Shown here one piece after another: positions 18,121 to 25,409 of a DNA stretch of 64,000 nt; within the stretch, counting starts at the first letter, position 1, and each line of letters starts with the position of its first letter. The notes beneath the pieces were generated by a model, which searched no databases, had not been told where the DNA came from, and worked only from the letters and a program-made list of their open reading frames with translations. Source of the DNA: Nitrospirota bacterium (lineage in GTDB: Bacteria > Nitrospirota > Thermodesulfovibrionia > UBA6902); NCBI GenBank assembly GCA_016234115.1, contig JACRHD010000012.1, forward strand, positions 1-64,000, read 5' to 3'. The position numbers and the translations under genes were made by a program.

Positions 18121-20016
18121 TTATCTTCCGCCCCTCAGCAACTTCTCAAACGTCCTTGTCAGTCTCACAAGGACCCTCTGTTCCGTCCTCGGGTCAAGAC
18201 CCGACAGCCTCAATATCTCATACTGCGCGGTCAGGATGACTTTCCGGATATTCCAGTTAAACACCGTATGGACGTCCGTGGTGGACAAGCCGTCCGAATC
18301 CCTGGTGTACGTAGATGAAAGCGTCAGGAACATGCTGCGGGAAAGATAGACGGACGTATTGGAATAGAGTGATCTGACCCAAAAATCAACCGGCTCCGAG
18401 ACGCTTTCCAAGACGTCGGCGCTCTCAACGGCGCTTTTATGTCTTTCCACGTCACTCGCCCCGACATTGATGGAAAACACCGATATGTTCCAGTACAGGT
18501 CGCCCTGGAGTTCATAACCATTTTCCCTGAACGGCTCGACGCCTGACACATCGGAGACGTGATAGAAATTCCTGGAGCTGAAACTCAGGTCTCTCGTAAT
18601 TCTCCCCCTGACGCTCAGTTCGACGCGGTGGGAATCCGTCCTCCCCTCATCGAGAGCGATATTTGAAAAATCATATTTCGTCCAGACAGTTACGGGGCTC
18701 AAATCCGCTCCCAGGCCCAGGCCGACGGCATAATTACCGCCGAGTTCCGTCCGTCCGACCAACGCATTGTTCGTCAGGGTGAACGTCTTTGACAGGAGAT
18801 AATTGAGTTGATTGCCCGCAAAAGTGTTGATGAGGTTTTCACTATTGGCGCGTCCCCAATCGTAATGGAGGGTGACTTCGTCCCTCAATTTCTCGGTGAA
18901 GACCTTATGGTAAATGCCGGAAGCCCCGATTTCATAGTTCTCCGTTATGTCGGAGCTGAAATAGTCGCCCCCGCCCTGCAGCTCAATGATGTCTTTCCTT
19001 TCTTTGCCTGTCCGCTGCGCCCATCTCGTCAGGTTCATCAGGTTCAATGACCCGATACTATTATATTCCGAGAGCGTCGCCCTGTTCAGGATATCCAGCC
19101 TCGCGTCCTTCTTCTCGTCATAGAAATGGAGATCGGCGCCGAGGTCCAGGTCCTGGAACTTGCTCTCCACAAAACCGCCGAAACTATTATATGAGTACTC
19201 CGATCTAAGATCGACATTCCTGTTCGAGGACATCGCCCTGACGTCGAAGCGGTCCGTTTGCGTCTTATCTGAATTGATCAACTCAAAGTTGTAATTATCG
19301 TAATCGAGTGAAAATGTCGGAAAGGCGACAATGTCGCCAATAAATTTAGTTTCGGCTTCAGGCATCTGAGGCTGGATCGAGGGCGCCTCCTTCCCGGCAG
19401 ACCCCTCTTCTTCTTCCTCTTCCTCTTCCTCTTCTTCTTCTTCCGCCTCCTTCTTCTTCCGGGCCTCTAATAACAGCTTCGTCATCCTTTTCTCCTTCTC
19501 CCGCCGTTCGATGATCCCGCGGAAGAGCGGGTTCTCGGCCGGCCTGTACGTAAGGCTGAGGCCGTAGCTCTGTTCCCTGGAATCCTCTGCCGCGCGTTTG
19601 GAATATCTCAGATTGACGGGCTGGGGAAAGTTTCGCAGAAAGCCCCTCGGCGTCTCATTCAAAAGGTTTATACTTGCCGACACGCTCCGGTTGTTAATCG
19701 TGCTGCCGGGACTGTTCATCTCCTGAGAGAAGGAACCATCCAGATCATAGGATATGAGCCTTTTATCCAGGACGAAGCCGTCGAGGCCGAGTTTGTAGGA
19801 ATGTGTAAATCTCTTATCGTCGTCTTCGGAAGCAGAGCTCCATTGTCTGTCGTATATGAGATCCGTCCTGCCTTTAAGCAGATACGCATTTCTGATATAA
19901 CGGGAGGGGGGACCGTAGCCTGCGCAAAAGGCCCTGTCCGGGAAAGCCAGATAAGCGGTCACGGTCAGGAAGGTCAGGAAGGTCAGGAAGTGTGATCTGC
20001 CGTAATTTGTCGTCAC
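18121..20016 (-). CDS. Outer-membrane beta-barrel protein, probable electron-conduit porin
   Basis: 631 residues from a GTG start. A signal peptide (FLTFLTFLTVTAYLAF, ending near RAFCA) is followed by alternating amphipathic strands over the whole length (for example GYELQGDLYWNISVFSINVGA, shown here as its first residues GYELQG), aromatic belts and a final FEKLLRGGR. Around residue 195 there is a run of glutamates (19411-19440), probably in a loop. Its position directly after a PpiC foldase and before cytochromes matches porin-cytochrome conduits, where a barrel holds a multihaem cytochrome across the outer membrane. No sequence family could be assigned with certainty, and a general porin remains possible. 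Confidence 0.7.
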   Translation of the reverse strand: MTTNYGRSHFLTFLTFLTVTAYLAFPDRAFCAGYGPPSRYIRNAYLLKGRTDLIYDRQWSSASEDDDKRFTHSYKLGLDGFVLDKRLISYDLDGSFSQEMNSPGSTINNRSVSASINLLNETPRGFLRNFPQPVNLRYSKRAAEDSREQSYGLSLTYRPAENPLFRGIIERREKEKRMTKLLLEARKKKEAEEEEEEEEEEEEEGSAGKEAPSIQPQMPEAETKFIGDIVAFPTFSLDYDNYNFELINSDKTQTDRFDVRAMSSNRNVDLRSEYSYNSFGGFVESKFQDLDLGADLHFYDEKKDARLDILNRATLSEYNSIGSLNLMNLTRWAQRTGKERKDIIELQGGGDYFSSDITENYEIGASGIYHKVFTEKLRDEVTLHYDWGRANSENLINTFAGNQLNYLLSKTFTLTNNALVGRTELGGNYAVGLGLGADLSPVTVWTKYDFSNIALDEGRTDSHRVELSVRGRITRDLSFSSRNFYHVSDVSGVEPFRENGYELQGDLYWNISVFSINVGASDVERHKSAVESADVLESVSEPVDFWVRSLYSNTSVYLSRSMFLTLSSTYTRDSDGLSTTDVHTVFNWNIRKVILTAQYEILRLSGLDPRTEQRVLVRLTRTFEKLLRGGR

Positions 20017-20046
20017 CAGGATTTCTTACCCTTCCTACCCTTAAAC

Positions 20047-21087
20047 CTATTCACCGTCAATTGAGATTGTTACAGGATATTTTTCCTTGAGCCGTCCTAT
20101 AAGCCCGGCCTTCTTTTCCTTGTACCTGCCGTCCTGGAGCTCCTTCCTCAACCTCTCCTTCACATCCTCGAAACTCAACTGCGTCTCGGGCTTTTTCTCC
20201 CCCGCCCTGACGATATGAATACCGCTGTATGTGCGGATCGGACTGCTCACATCGCCTTCCTTCAGGGAAAAGGCGGCGTCCTCGATCTCCTGCTCAAGCT
20301 GCCCCCTGTGAATAAAGCCGAGATCGCCCTCCTTGACCTTCCAGGCGTCTTCCGAATATTTATATGCAACGTCGCGGAAATCTTCTCCGGACTTTATTTT
20401 CCGGACCAGCTCCTCCGCGTACTCCATTCTCTTCAGCCATTCATCCTCCGACGCGGAGGGATCGACCTTCACGAGTATATGCCAGATGCGCATTGCCTCG
20501 GGCCTCGTGTATTTCGACCTGTTTTTTTCGAAATATTCCTTTAATTCATCATCGGAATATTCCGACTCCTTCACTACATCAGCCAGCAGCGCGTTGACCA
20601 TTGCGAATTTGCCGATCTTTTCCCGGAAGGATTTGAGCGTCTCCCCCTCTTTCTTTAACACCTCTTTGAACTGTTTTTCCGAGCCGAACCTCTTCACGTT
20701 TTCATCTACTACCTGCTCGATATCGTCCTTTGAGACCTTTATGTCCCTTGCCTTTGCTTCTTTGTAAAGAAGCTCCACTTCCACAAGGTCGTTGAGGGCG
20801 TCCTTCCTGTATTTCCCCCGTTTGGAAGGGTCCATGCTGCCGTGCATACTGCCGGGCGGCACATACTTTCGCAGCGCGTTATCAAGTTCGGTCTCTGTTA
20901 TCGACACGTCGCCGACCCTTGCAACCACATGATCTTTTTTGTCCGCTTCGACTGCCGACGAGGCAGAGGAGAAGATTGAAATCATGAATATGGTTAAGAT
21001 TGAGGATAAGGAAAAAATCAGGACAGGAAACCGATTGACTTTCCTGTCCTTTGACTTCCTGTCCTGTTTAATATAATTTCCAGTCAT
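20047..21087 (-). CDS. PpiC/SurA-type peptidyl-prolyl isomerase (periplasmic foldase)
   Basis: 346 residues. A basic N-terminus and signal or anchor segment (VLIFSLSSILTIFMISIF) lead to a SurA N-like helical domain (VARVGDVSITETELDNAL...) and a parvulin domain (about 205-310: WHILVKVDPSA, EDFRDVAYKYSED, GDLGFIHRGQL, PIRTYSGIHIVRA). It should help fold exported outer-membrane proteins. As the first gene of operon B, immediately before the barrel gene, it is probably a dedicated chaperone for this complex. Confidence 0.88.
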   Translation of the reverse strand: MTGNYIKQDRKSKDRKVNRFPVLIFSLSSILTIFMISIFSSASSAVEADKKDHVVARVGDVSITETELDNALRKYVPPGSMHGSMDPSKRGKYRKDALNDLVEVELLYKEAKARDIKVSKDDIEQVVDENVKRFGSEKQFKEVLKKEGETLKSFREKIGKFAMVNALLADVVKESEYSDDELKEYFEKNRSKYTRPEAMRIWHILVKVDPSASEDEWLKRMEYAEELVRKIKSGEDFRDVAYKYSEDAWKVKEGDLGFIHRGQLEQEIEDAAFSLKEGDVSSPIRTYSGIHIVRAGEKKPETQLSFEDVKERLRKELQDGRYKEKKAGLIGRLKEKYPVTISIDGE

Positions 21088-21376
21088 TCAGGTCTTCCCC
21101 CGTTCTCACTTACTGATATTCCTCTCCACACGGCCCGACAGGTTGTTGAAGAGTTATTTATGCGGTCATTAGTAAAGATACATAGATTACCGTCATGTCC
21201 GAAGTTTTTAATCGGGCATCCGGTTCTTTAACTGTCCGGATTCCCGCTCAATCCCGATGCCTCGGGACGGGAATGACGCTTATGTATTCTTACTTTTGAC
21301 CGCATTAGTATTTATGATATAACAAATCGTCATAAAACAGATTTTTCAGCAGCATGTTAATTCTTCGGTGTCCGGC

Positions 21377-21406
21377 ATTATAACATTTTATCGTCAATAC
21401 TGTATA
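21377..21406 (-). promoter_or_regulatory. Candidate sigma-70 promoter for operon B
   Basis: On the minus strand an extended -10 (TGTTATAAT, 21385-21377) follows a weak -35 (TATACA, 21406-21401) after 18 nt. No GG-N10-GC sigma-54 motif was found between here and ATG 21087. The leader would be about 280 nt and contains a small palindrome (TCCCGA/TCGGGA, about 21254-21269). Confidence 0.4.
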
Positions 21407-21435
21407 AGGGTAACGAAGACAAGATAAAAGTCAAA

Positions 21436-21468
21436 GTTAAGATGGAGGTCGAGGACCTCCATCTTAAC
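21436..21468. repeat. Perfect 15-bp hairpin with 3-nt loop
   Basis: GTTAAGATGGAGGTC and GACCTCCATCTTAAC flank the loop GAG. There is no T-tract on either side, so it is not a typical terminator. It lies between the terminator of the 4-haem gene and the putative operon B promoter. Confidence 0.8.
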
Positions 21469-21484
21469 CTGTTCTTGAACGCTC

Positions 21485-21517
21485 CAAAAAAAAGGGTGGA
21501 ATTTCTTCCACCCTTTT
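21485..21517 (-). terminator. Rho-independent terminator of the 4-haem cytochrome gene
   Basis: On the minus strand the stem AAAGGGTGGAA/TTCCACCCTTT with a 4-nt loop is followed by a run of eight T. It begins about 15 nt after the stop codon of the gene at 21533-22174. Confidence 0.85.
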
Positions 21518-21532
21518 TGAAGTAAAGCAAAC

Positions 21533-22174
21533 TTATTTCGCGCTATGGCAGTCTGAGCACATAGTGGTCTTGTCGCCTCTCAGGAAGGGAGAAAACGAGG
21601 TAGCCGCTACGGAGTCGTCACTGTGTGGATCATGGCATGATGCGCACTCAAGCCTGTCTTCACCACCGGTATCATACAGTCTGTACGGTGAAGGAACAGA
21701 GGCTGCCAATCCGGCCAGGTTCCCGGCATTCCATGCTACGCCGATAGGATGGGTAGTTGTCAACTGCTCGCCGATTGCCTTGGTGCTGCCGGCCATTGTA
21801 ACATCGGAAAGTCTTGCGCCGCCCACTATTACATCACCATAATTGCTGACGCCGTCATGACAGCTTAAGCAGGTGAGGGAGTGCTTTCCAGGTGCATTAA
21901 CAGGAGTGCTGGAGAGGGTGACTTCAGCGCCCGCGCCGCCGGCTCCGCTATCATAAAGGGTGAAAGGACCTGCAGGCATTGCCCTGTTCCAGAGAGGCAG
22001 GGTGGAGTCGGTGTCCGCAGATGCATGGTGAGGTGTATGGCAATACTGGCATGACGACAGGTTGTTACCGCCGCCTGTTGCTGAAAGGTCGTGCAATGAG
22101 CCTGCGATTATAGCGAAGGCCGATGTGCTTGCGACTAACAATATCGCGATCATTAACAGAAAGATCTTTTTCAT
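21533..22174 (-). CDS. Four-haem cytochrome c under sigma-54 control
   Basis: 213 residues. Signal peptide MKKIFLLMIAILLVASTSAFA; four CXXCH motifs (CQYCH, CLSCH, CASCH, CSDCH). AAGGAGAT precedes ATG 22174. It is monocistronic: its own sigma-54 promoter (22355-22370), a leader of about 170 nt and a strong terminator. Paralogue of 16171-16959, with CQYCHTPHHA, CLSCHDGV and CASCHDPHSD in the same order. Probably an abundant periplasmic electron carrier, judged from its dedicated control and strong ribosome site. Confidence 0.9.
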   Translation of the reverse strand: MKKIFLLMIAILLVASTSAFAIIAGSLHDLSATGGGNNLSSCQYCHTPHHASADTDSTLPLWNRAMPAGPFTLYDSGAGGAGAEVTLSSTPVNAPGKHSLTCLSCHDGVSNYGDVIVGGARLSDVTMAGSTKAIGEQLTTTHPIGVAWNAGNLAGLAASVPSPYRLYDTGGEDRLECASCHDPHSDDSVAATSFSPFLRGDKTTMCSDCHSAK

Positions 22175-22343
22175 TTCTTTTATCTCCTTTTTCGTTTTCC
22201 GGTAAGAGACTACGTCTCTTCCATTTTTACTTTTTGGTTTTTAACCTTTTCTGCCCTGCTGCTTAAAACCTCCTTTCAAGTTTTTTTACATCACCTCCTT
22301 GCTTCCTTCTTAATCGACCACTTTTTTTGATCTTCGATTTATT
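22175..22343 (-). promoter_or_regulatory. 5' leader with three purine-rich ribosome-binding motifs
   Basis: Reading the minus strand, the leader contains AAGGAGGTGAT (22300-22290), which matches the usual 16S 3' end over 11 nt and runs straight into a start-stop ATG-TAA (22291-22286). AAAGGAGGT follows, then the functional AAGGAGAT before ATG 22174. A 7-bp hairpin (AAGAGAC/GTCTCTT, 22204-22220) precedes the last site. Confidence 0.55.
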
Positions 22344-22354
22344 GCAATTGATTC

Positions 22355-22370
22355 TGCAAAGATCGTGCCA
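22355..22370 (-). promoter_or_regulatory. Sigma-54 promoter, full consensus
   Basis: The minus strand reads TGGCACGATCTTTGCA: every conserved position of TGGCACG-N4-TTGCA and the required GG-N10-GC spacing. The start is predicted near 22343, driving the 4-haem cytochrome gene. Best sigma-54 site in the window. Confidence 0.88.
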
Positions 22371-22797
22371 GAGTTCAGCCGGCGTCAGCAGCGCAATTGC
22401 GGCGGCCCCTGAAGCAGACTGCAACGGCTAACTGATTGTTTCTTGAAGACTTACGTAACTGCCGCTTCAATGGAATGACCTGTTGCAACCAATTATAATG
22501 TCCGGGATATTCAGGGGAATACATTCGTATTTTACGAGAATGGTCAAAACCCTGATGGCACTGCGGCTTTTTTTATGCAGCACTGTAATGCCTTTATTTA
22601 TCATATGGTTACAATATTTTGAGCGGTATTTGGGACGGGCTTCACTGGTCAATTCACCAAATTTCAGGCGGATAAATCATCTATTAATACCGCCGGGGCA
22701 CACAACCATTCAATAGCGGATGGAATGAAAGTTCACCTTTGCCATCCCTTGCCAAGTGGGAGTATAATAGTTACTCATAACTGTGGATGGTTACTTC
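22371..22797. other. Divergent intergenic region between two sigma-54 promoters
   Basis: About 430 nt with no convincing gene; short open frames here lack ribosome sites and homologous-looking motifs. It holds a CGCAATTGCG palindrome (about 22393-22402), GTTGCAAC and AACTGCCG. A shared activator-binding region for both flanking promoters is expected here, but no repeated site was identified with certainty. Confidence 0.5.
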
Positions 22798-22812
22798 TGG
22801 CATGTTACTTGC
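22798..22812 (+). promoter_or_regulatory. Sigma-54 promoter of the six-haem gene
   Basis: TGGCATGTTACTTGC has the GG-N10-GC spacing and differs from consensus only by T for C at the sixth position. Predicted start near 22824, about 25 nt before ATG 22849. It closely resembles the operon A site. Confidence 0.82.
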
Positions 22813-22848
22813 GGACTTCAATGAAGTTTTTCCAGTATATTATTAAGG

Positions 22849-23625
22849 ATGGTGGGAGTGAGACTAACAAGCGCTGTATGTGTTCTAATGTGTTTGCCGT
22901 TGCTTTTGCTGACGGCTGGTTATGGAGCGGATAATCCCTGGTGGACGTTTCCCGATGCCCCGCCGCCGGAGGAATACGGGAACCTGCTTATAAACAGGAC
23001 TTCAGAAAAAAACGGCGTCAAGGCCGCGACCTTTTCCCACTGGATACACAGATTGAAATATAGTTGCAGGGTCTGCCATTTCGAGCTCGAATTCAATATG
23101 AAGGCCAACACCACCGAGATCACGGAGGAAGAGAACAGGGCCGGCAGATACTGCGGCACAAGCGGCTGCCACGACGGGAAGGCCTCTTTCGGCCATGATA
23201 AACCCGATTGCGATAAATGCCACAACGGCAACAGGGGCTATGGAAAAGAGAAGTTCTCAAACCTGTCCGCTTTTCCCAGGAGAGAACTGGGCAATGGCGT
23301 GGACTGGACAAAGGCGCTCAGGAAGGGTCTGATGTCGCCCGTCGATTATCTTGTTATAAAGCCCTCTTCGGATATCTCCTTCGATAAGAGGATAAAGCTG
23401 GAGGCGGAGTGGAACAATATTCCTCCGGCCTTCTTTCCGCACAAGGCGCACGTCGCGGTCCTCGACTGCAACAACTGTCATCCTGATATTTTTAATATAA
23501 AGAAAAAGACAACCAAGCACTTCTCCATGGAGCTGAATTTGAAAGGAGAGTATTGCGGAGTATGCCACCTGACCGTTGCCTTCCCGATGAACGACTGCAA
23601 GAGATGCCATCCGGGAATACAGTAA
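22849..23625 (+). CDS. Six-haem exported cytochrome with two c7-type triheme domains
   Basis: 258 residues. Signal peptide ends near LTAGYGA. Domain 1 carries CRVCH (73-77), CGTSGCH (102-108, a CX4CH motif) and CDKCH (121-125); domain 2, after about residue 195, carries CNNCH, CGVCH and CKRCH. Each starts with F(S/P)H..H and spaces its haems like the c(7)-type triheme family, also seen in the small protein at 63286-63603. Start is uncertain: AAGG abuts ATG 22849, and GTG codons 3 and 9 nt further are possible. It has a sigma-54 promoter and is followed by the haem-bearing kinase. Confidence 0.87.
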   Translation: MVGVRLTSAVCVLMCLPLLLLTAGYGADNPWWTFPDAPPPEEYGNLLINRTSEKNGVKAATFSHWIHRLKYSCRVCHFELEFNMKANTTEITEEENRAGRYCGTSGCHDGKASFGHDKPDCDKCHNGNRGYGKEKFSNLSAFPRRELGNGVDWTKALRKGLMSPVDYLVIKPSSDISFDKRIKLEAEWNNIPPAFFPHKAHVAVLDCNNCHPDIFNIKKKTTKHFSMELNLKGEYCGVCHLTVAFPMNDCKRCHPGIQ

Positions 23626-23720
23626 TGCAGGGTGAAAACGGTATCCGCTTAGAACGACAAGTTTTCAAATCCCCCAGCTCCCGGCGCGCTTTACCGGTAC
23701 GGGCCTAAAAGTACTTGACA

Positions 23721-23729
23721 TGTTATAAT
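23721..23729 (+). promoter_or_regulatory. Extended -10 promoter for the kinase-regulator operon
   Basis: TGTTATAAT is a perfect extended -10. No good -35 is present at 17 nt. Start predicted near 23736, 42 nt before GTG 23778. Housekeeping-type control of the regulators would be expected. Confidence 0.5.
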
Positions 23730-23777
23730 AAATTGCGCTTCTGATTTTACCCTTTAATCTTTGAATGGAACAGGAAC

Positions 23778-25403
23778 GTGAAAAGAAAATTAATAATCGG
23801 CATAGGCCTGATAGCTCTTATATTTTCTCTGTCCGGTCTATATAGTTACAGTAAACTCGCCTCTATCGCAGTTAATCAGAGGCTGGCGCACGATCATCAA
23901 AGGATCGTGACCTTGTATCTTGCCGTAGGCAACAGGATGAAGGACATGCAGATCGAACTTCACGAGCGCTGGGTGGGACACAGTAAAGACAGCGCTGTCC
24001 TTACGGAGAACATGCGTAAATGCGAACGCCTGCTTTCTAAGATAAAAACCACCTACTCCTCCCACAAGCAAGAGGCCGTTTGCAATAGTTGCCATGTTTC
24101 TCCGCAACCCCAGGTCCCGTTCAGGGATCTCGACATTCATTTTCTCAGGCTTAAGGAGAAAGTCAACCTGATCACGGCAAACGACGCTACGTCGATGTTT
24201 GAGCTTGAAAAGAAGGCCGAAAAGGACATAACGGAGATAATCAGCGCCATTACCCGCCTGACTCTGTCGGCGCGCGCCATGAATGAATCTTTGCAGAAGT
24301 CTATGGAGACCGCAAATATTTATTCCCGCCGTTTAATTATAATTTCCATTGTCCTGAGTTTTGTGCTTTCGTCGATCATCATGACGGTTACGATAAGGTC
24401 CGTCATGGGTCCGATCCAAAAACTGGCTTCAGGGATAGAGAAGACGTCCGCCGGTGATTACACTTCAAAGGTCGATGTCGCCAACGATGATGAGATAGGC
24501 CTGCTCACAAACACCTTTAATACAATGACCGACAAACTCAATGAAGCTGCCGGGCAAAAAGAGGCGTACATGAAGAGCTTGCGGGAAATCAACCGCAAAC
24601 TCGAAAAGAACATACATGAAGTGACGGAGGAATTGAAGGCAACGCATGAAAATATGCGGCGCATCGACGCCCTCGCCCTCGTAGGGACGGTTGCGTCCAA
24701 CCTGGCCCACCAACTGGCGACTCCTCTTGCAACACTTATGGGCTACTGCCGGCTGATAGAGGGCAAGGTGCCCGCCGAACTCGGCCTCGCGAATTTATTT
24801 AATTCGATGAATAAGGAAATTGCCGACTGCAGAAATATCCTGACGGGAACGCTCGATTTTGTAAGGACCCCTGAAAAGGATAAGACGCCGACCGATATCA
24901 ATGAAATGATGACGGAGCTGCTGCGTTTTGCGTGTTTTCATGCTACCTGCAAGAACGTCGTAGTGAAACAAAATCTGGATCCCGGCATTCCTCGTATAAT
25001 GGCGAGCGCCAGAGGGCTTCGTCAGGTCTTCATGAATATTATGGTCAATGCCCTGGAGGCCATGCCCGACGGGGGTACGCTCACCATTACGACGTCTGCC
25101 GCGGAAGAAGGCAAGGGGGTCCTGGTAAGCATCATCGATACGGGCCACGGCATATCCAGGAGCGATCTGGAAAAGATTTTCAGTTCTTTTTATACAACCA
25201 AGAAATTCGGGACGGGACTCGGACTGTCGATAAGTTACGGTATCGTCAGTAACCACGGCGGCAATATTGCGGTAAGGAGCGAGAGTGGAAAGGGAGCTAC
25301 CTTTGATATCTTTCTCCCCGTATCGGCCGTTCAGTCTCCGCCGGCCGCAGGCGAAAGTCTTCGCGCCGGACGGCAGGACGAATATCCCAATCCCGACGTG
25401 TGA
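23778..25403 (+). CDS. Sensor histidine kinase with a periplasmic c-type haem motif
   Basis: 541 residues from a GTG start (AGGA 4 nt upstream). TM1 (about 5-25), a periplasmic helical sensor domain containing CNSCH at 102-106, TM2 (about 186-206), HAMP (MGPIQKLASGI, about 207-260), coiled coil, HisKA with His311 in LAHQLATPLATLMGYC, and a HATPase domain with N box (NIMVNALEAM), G1 (DTGHGI) and G2 (GTGLGLSI). A covalent haem in the sensor would suit redox or gas sensing. It is followed after 6 nt by a sigma-54 activator, its likely partner, and lies beside sigma-54-driven cytochrome genes. Confidence 0.9.
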   Translation: MKRKLIIGIGLIALIFSLSGLYSYSKLASIAVNQRLAHDHQRIVTLYLAVGNRMKDMQIELHERWVGHSKDSAVLTENMRKCERLLSKIKTTYSSHKQEAVCNSCHVSPQPQVPFRDLDIHFLRLKEKVNLITANDATSMFELEKKAEKDITEIISAITRLTLSARAMNESLQKSMETANIYSRRLIIISIVLSFVLSSIIMTVTIRSVMGPIQKLASGIEKTSAGDYTSKVDVANDDEIGLLTNTFNTMTDKLNEAAGQKEAYMKSLREINRKLEKNIHEVTEELKATHENMRRIDALALVGTVASNLAHQLATPLATLMGYCRLIEGKVPAELGLANLFNSMNKEIADCRNILTGTLDFVRTPEKDKTPTDINEMMTELLRFACFHATCKNVVVKQNLDPGIPRIMASARGLRQVFMNIMVNALEAMPDGGTLTITTSAAEEGKGVLVSIIDTGHGISRSDLEKIFSSFYTTKKFGTGLGLSISYGIVSNHGGNIAVRSESGKGATFDIFLPVSAVQSPPAAGESLRAGRQDEYPNPDV

Positions 25404-25409
25404 GGAATT

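Noticed and set aside
21088-21435. Sigma-54 promoter for operon B
   Set aside because: No GC-N10-CC on the plus strand (GG-N10-GC on the minus strand) was found by eye over this interval.
22467-22934. Small genes in the divergent cytochrome intergenic region
   Set aside because: No ribosome sites or recognisable motifs; the sigma-54 promoter at 22798 lies inside one of them.
23711-23729. TTGACA plus TATAAT as a standard promoter
   Set aside because: The hexamers are only 3 nt apart, so they cannot act as a -35/-10 pair; the extended -10 alone is retained.
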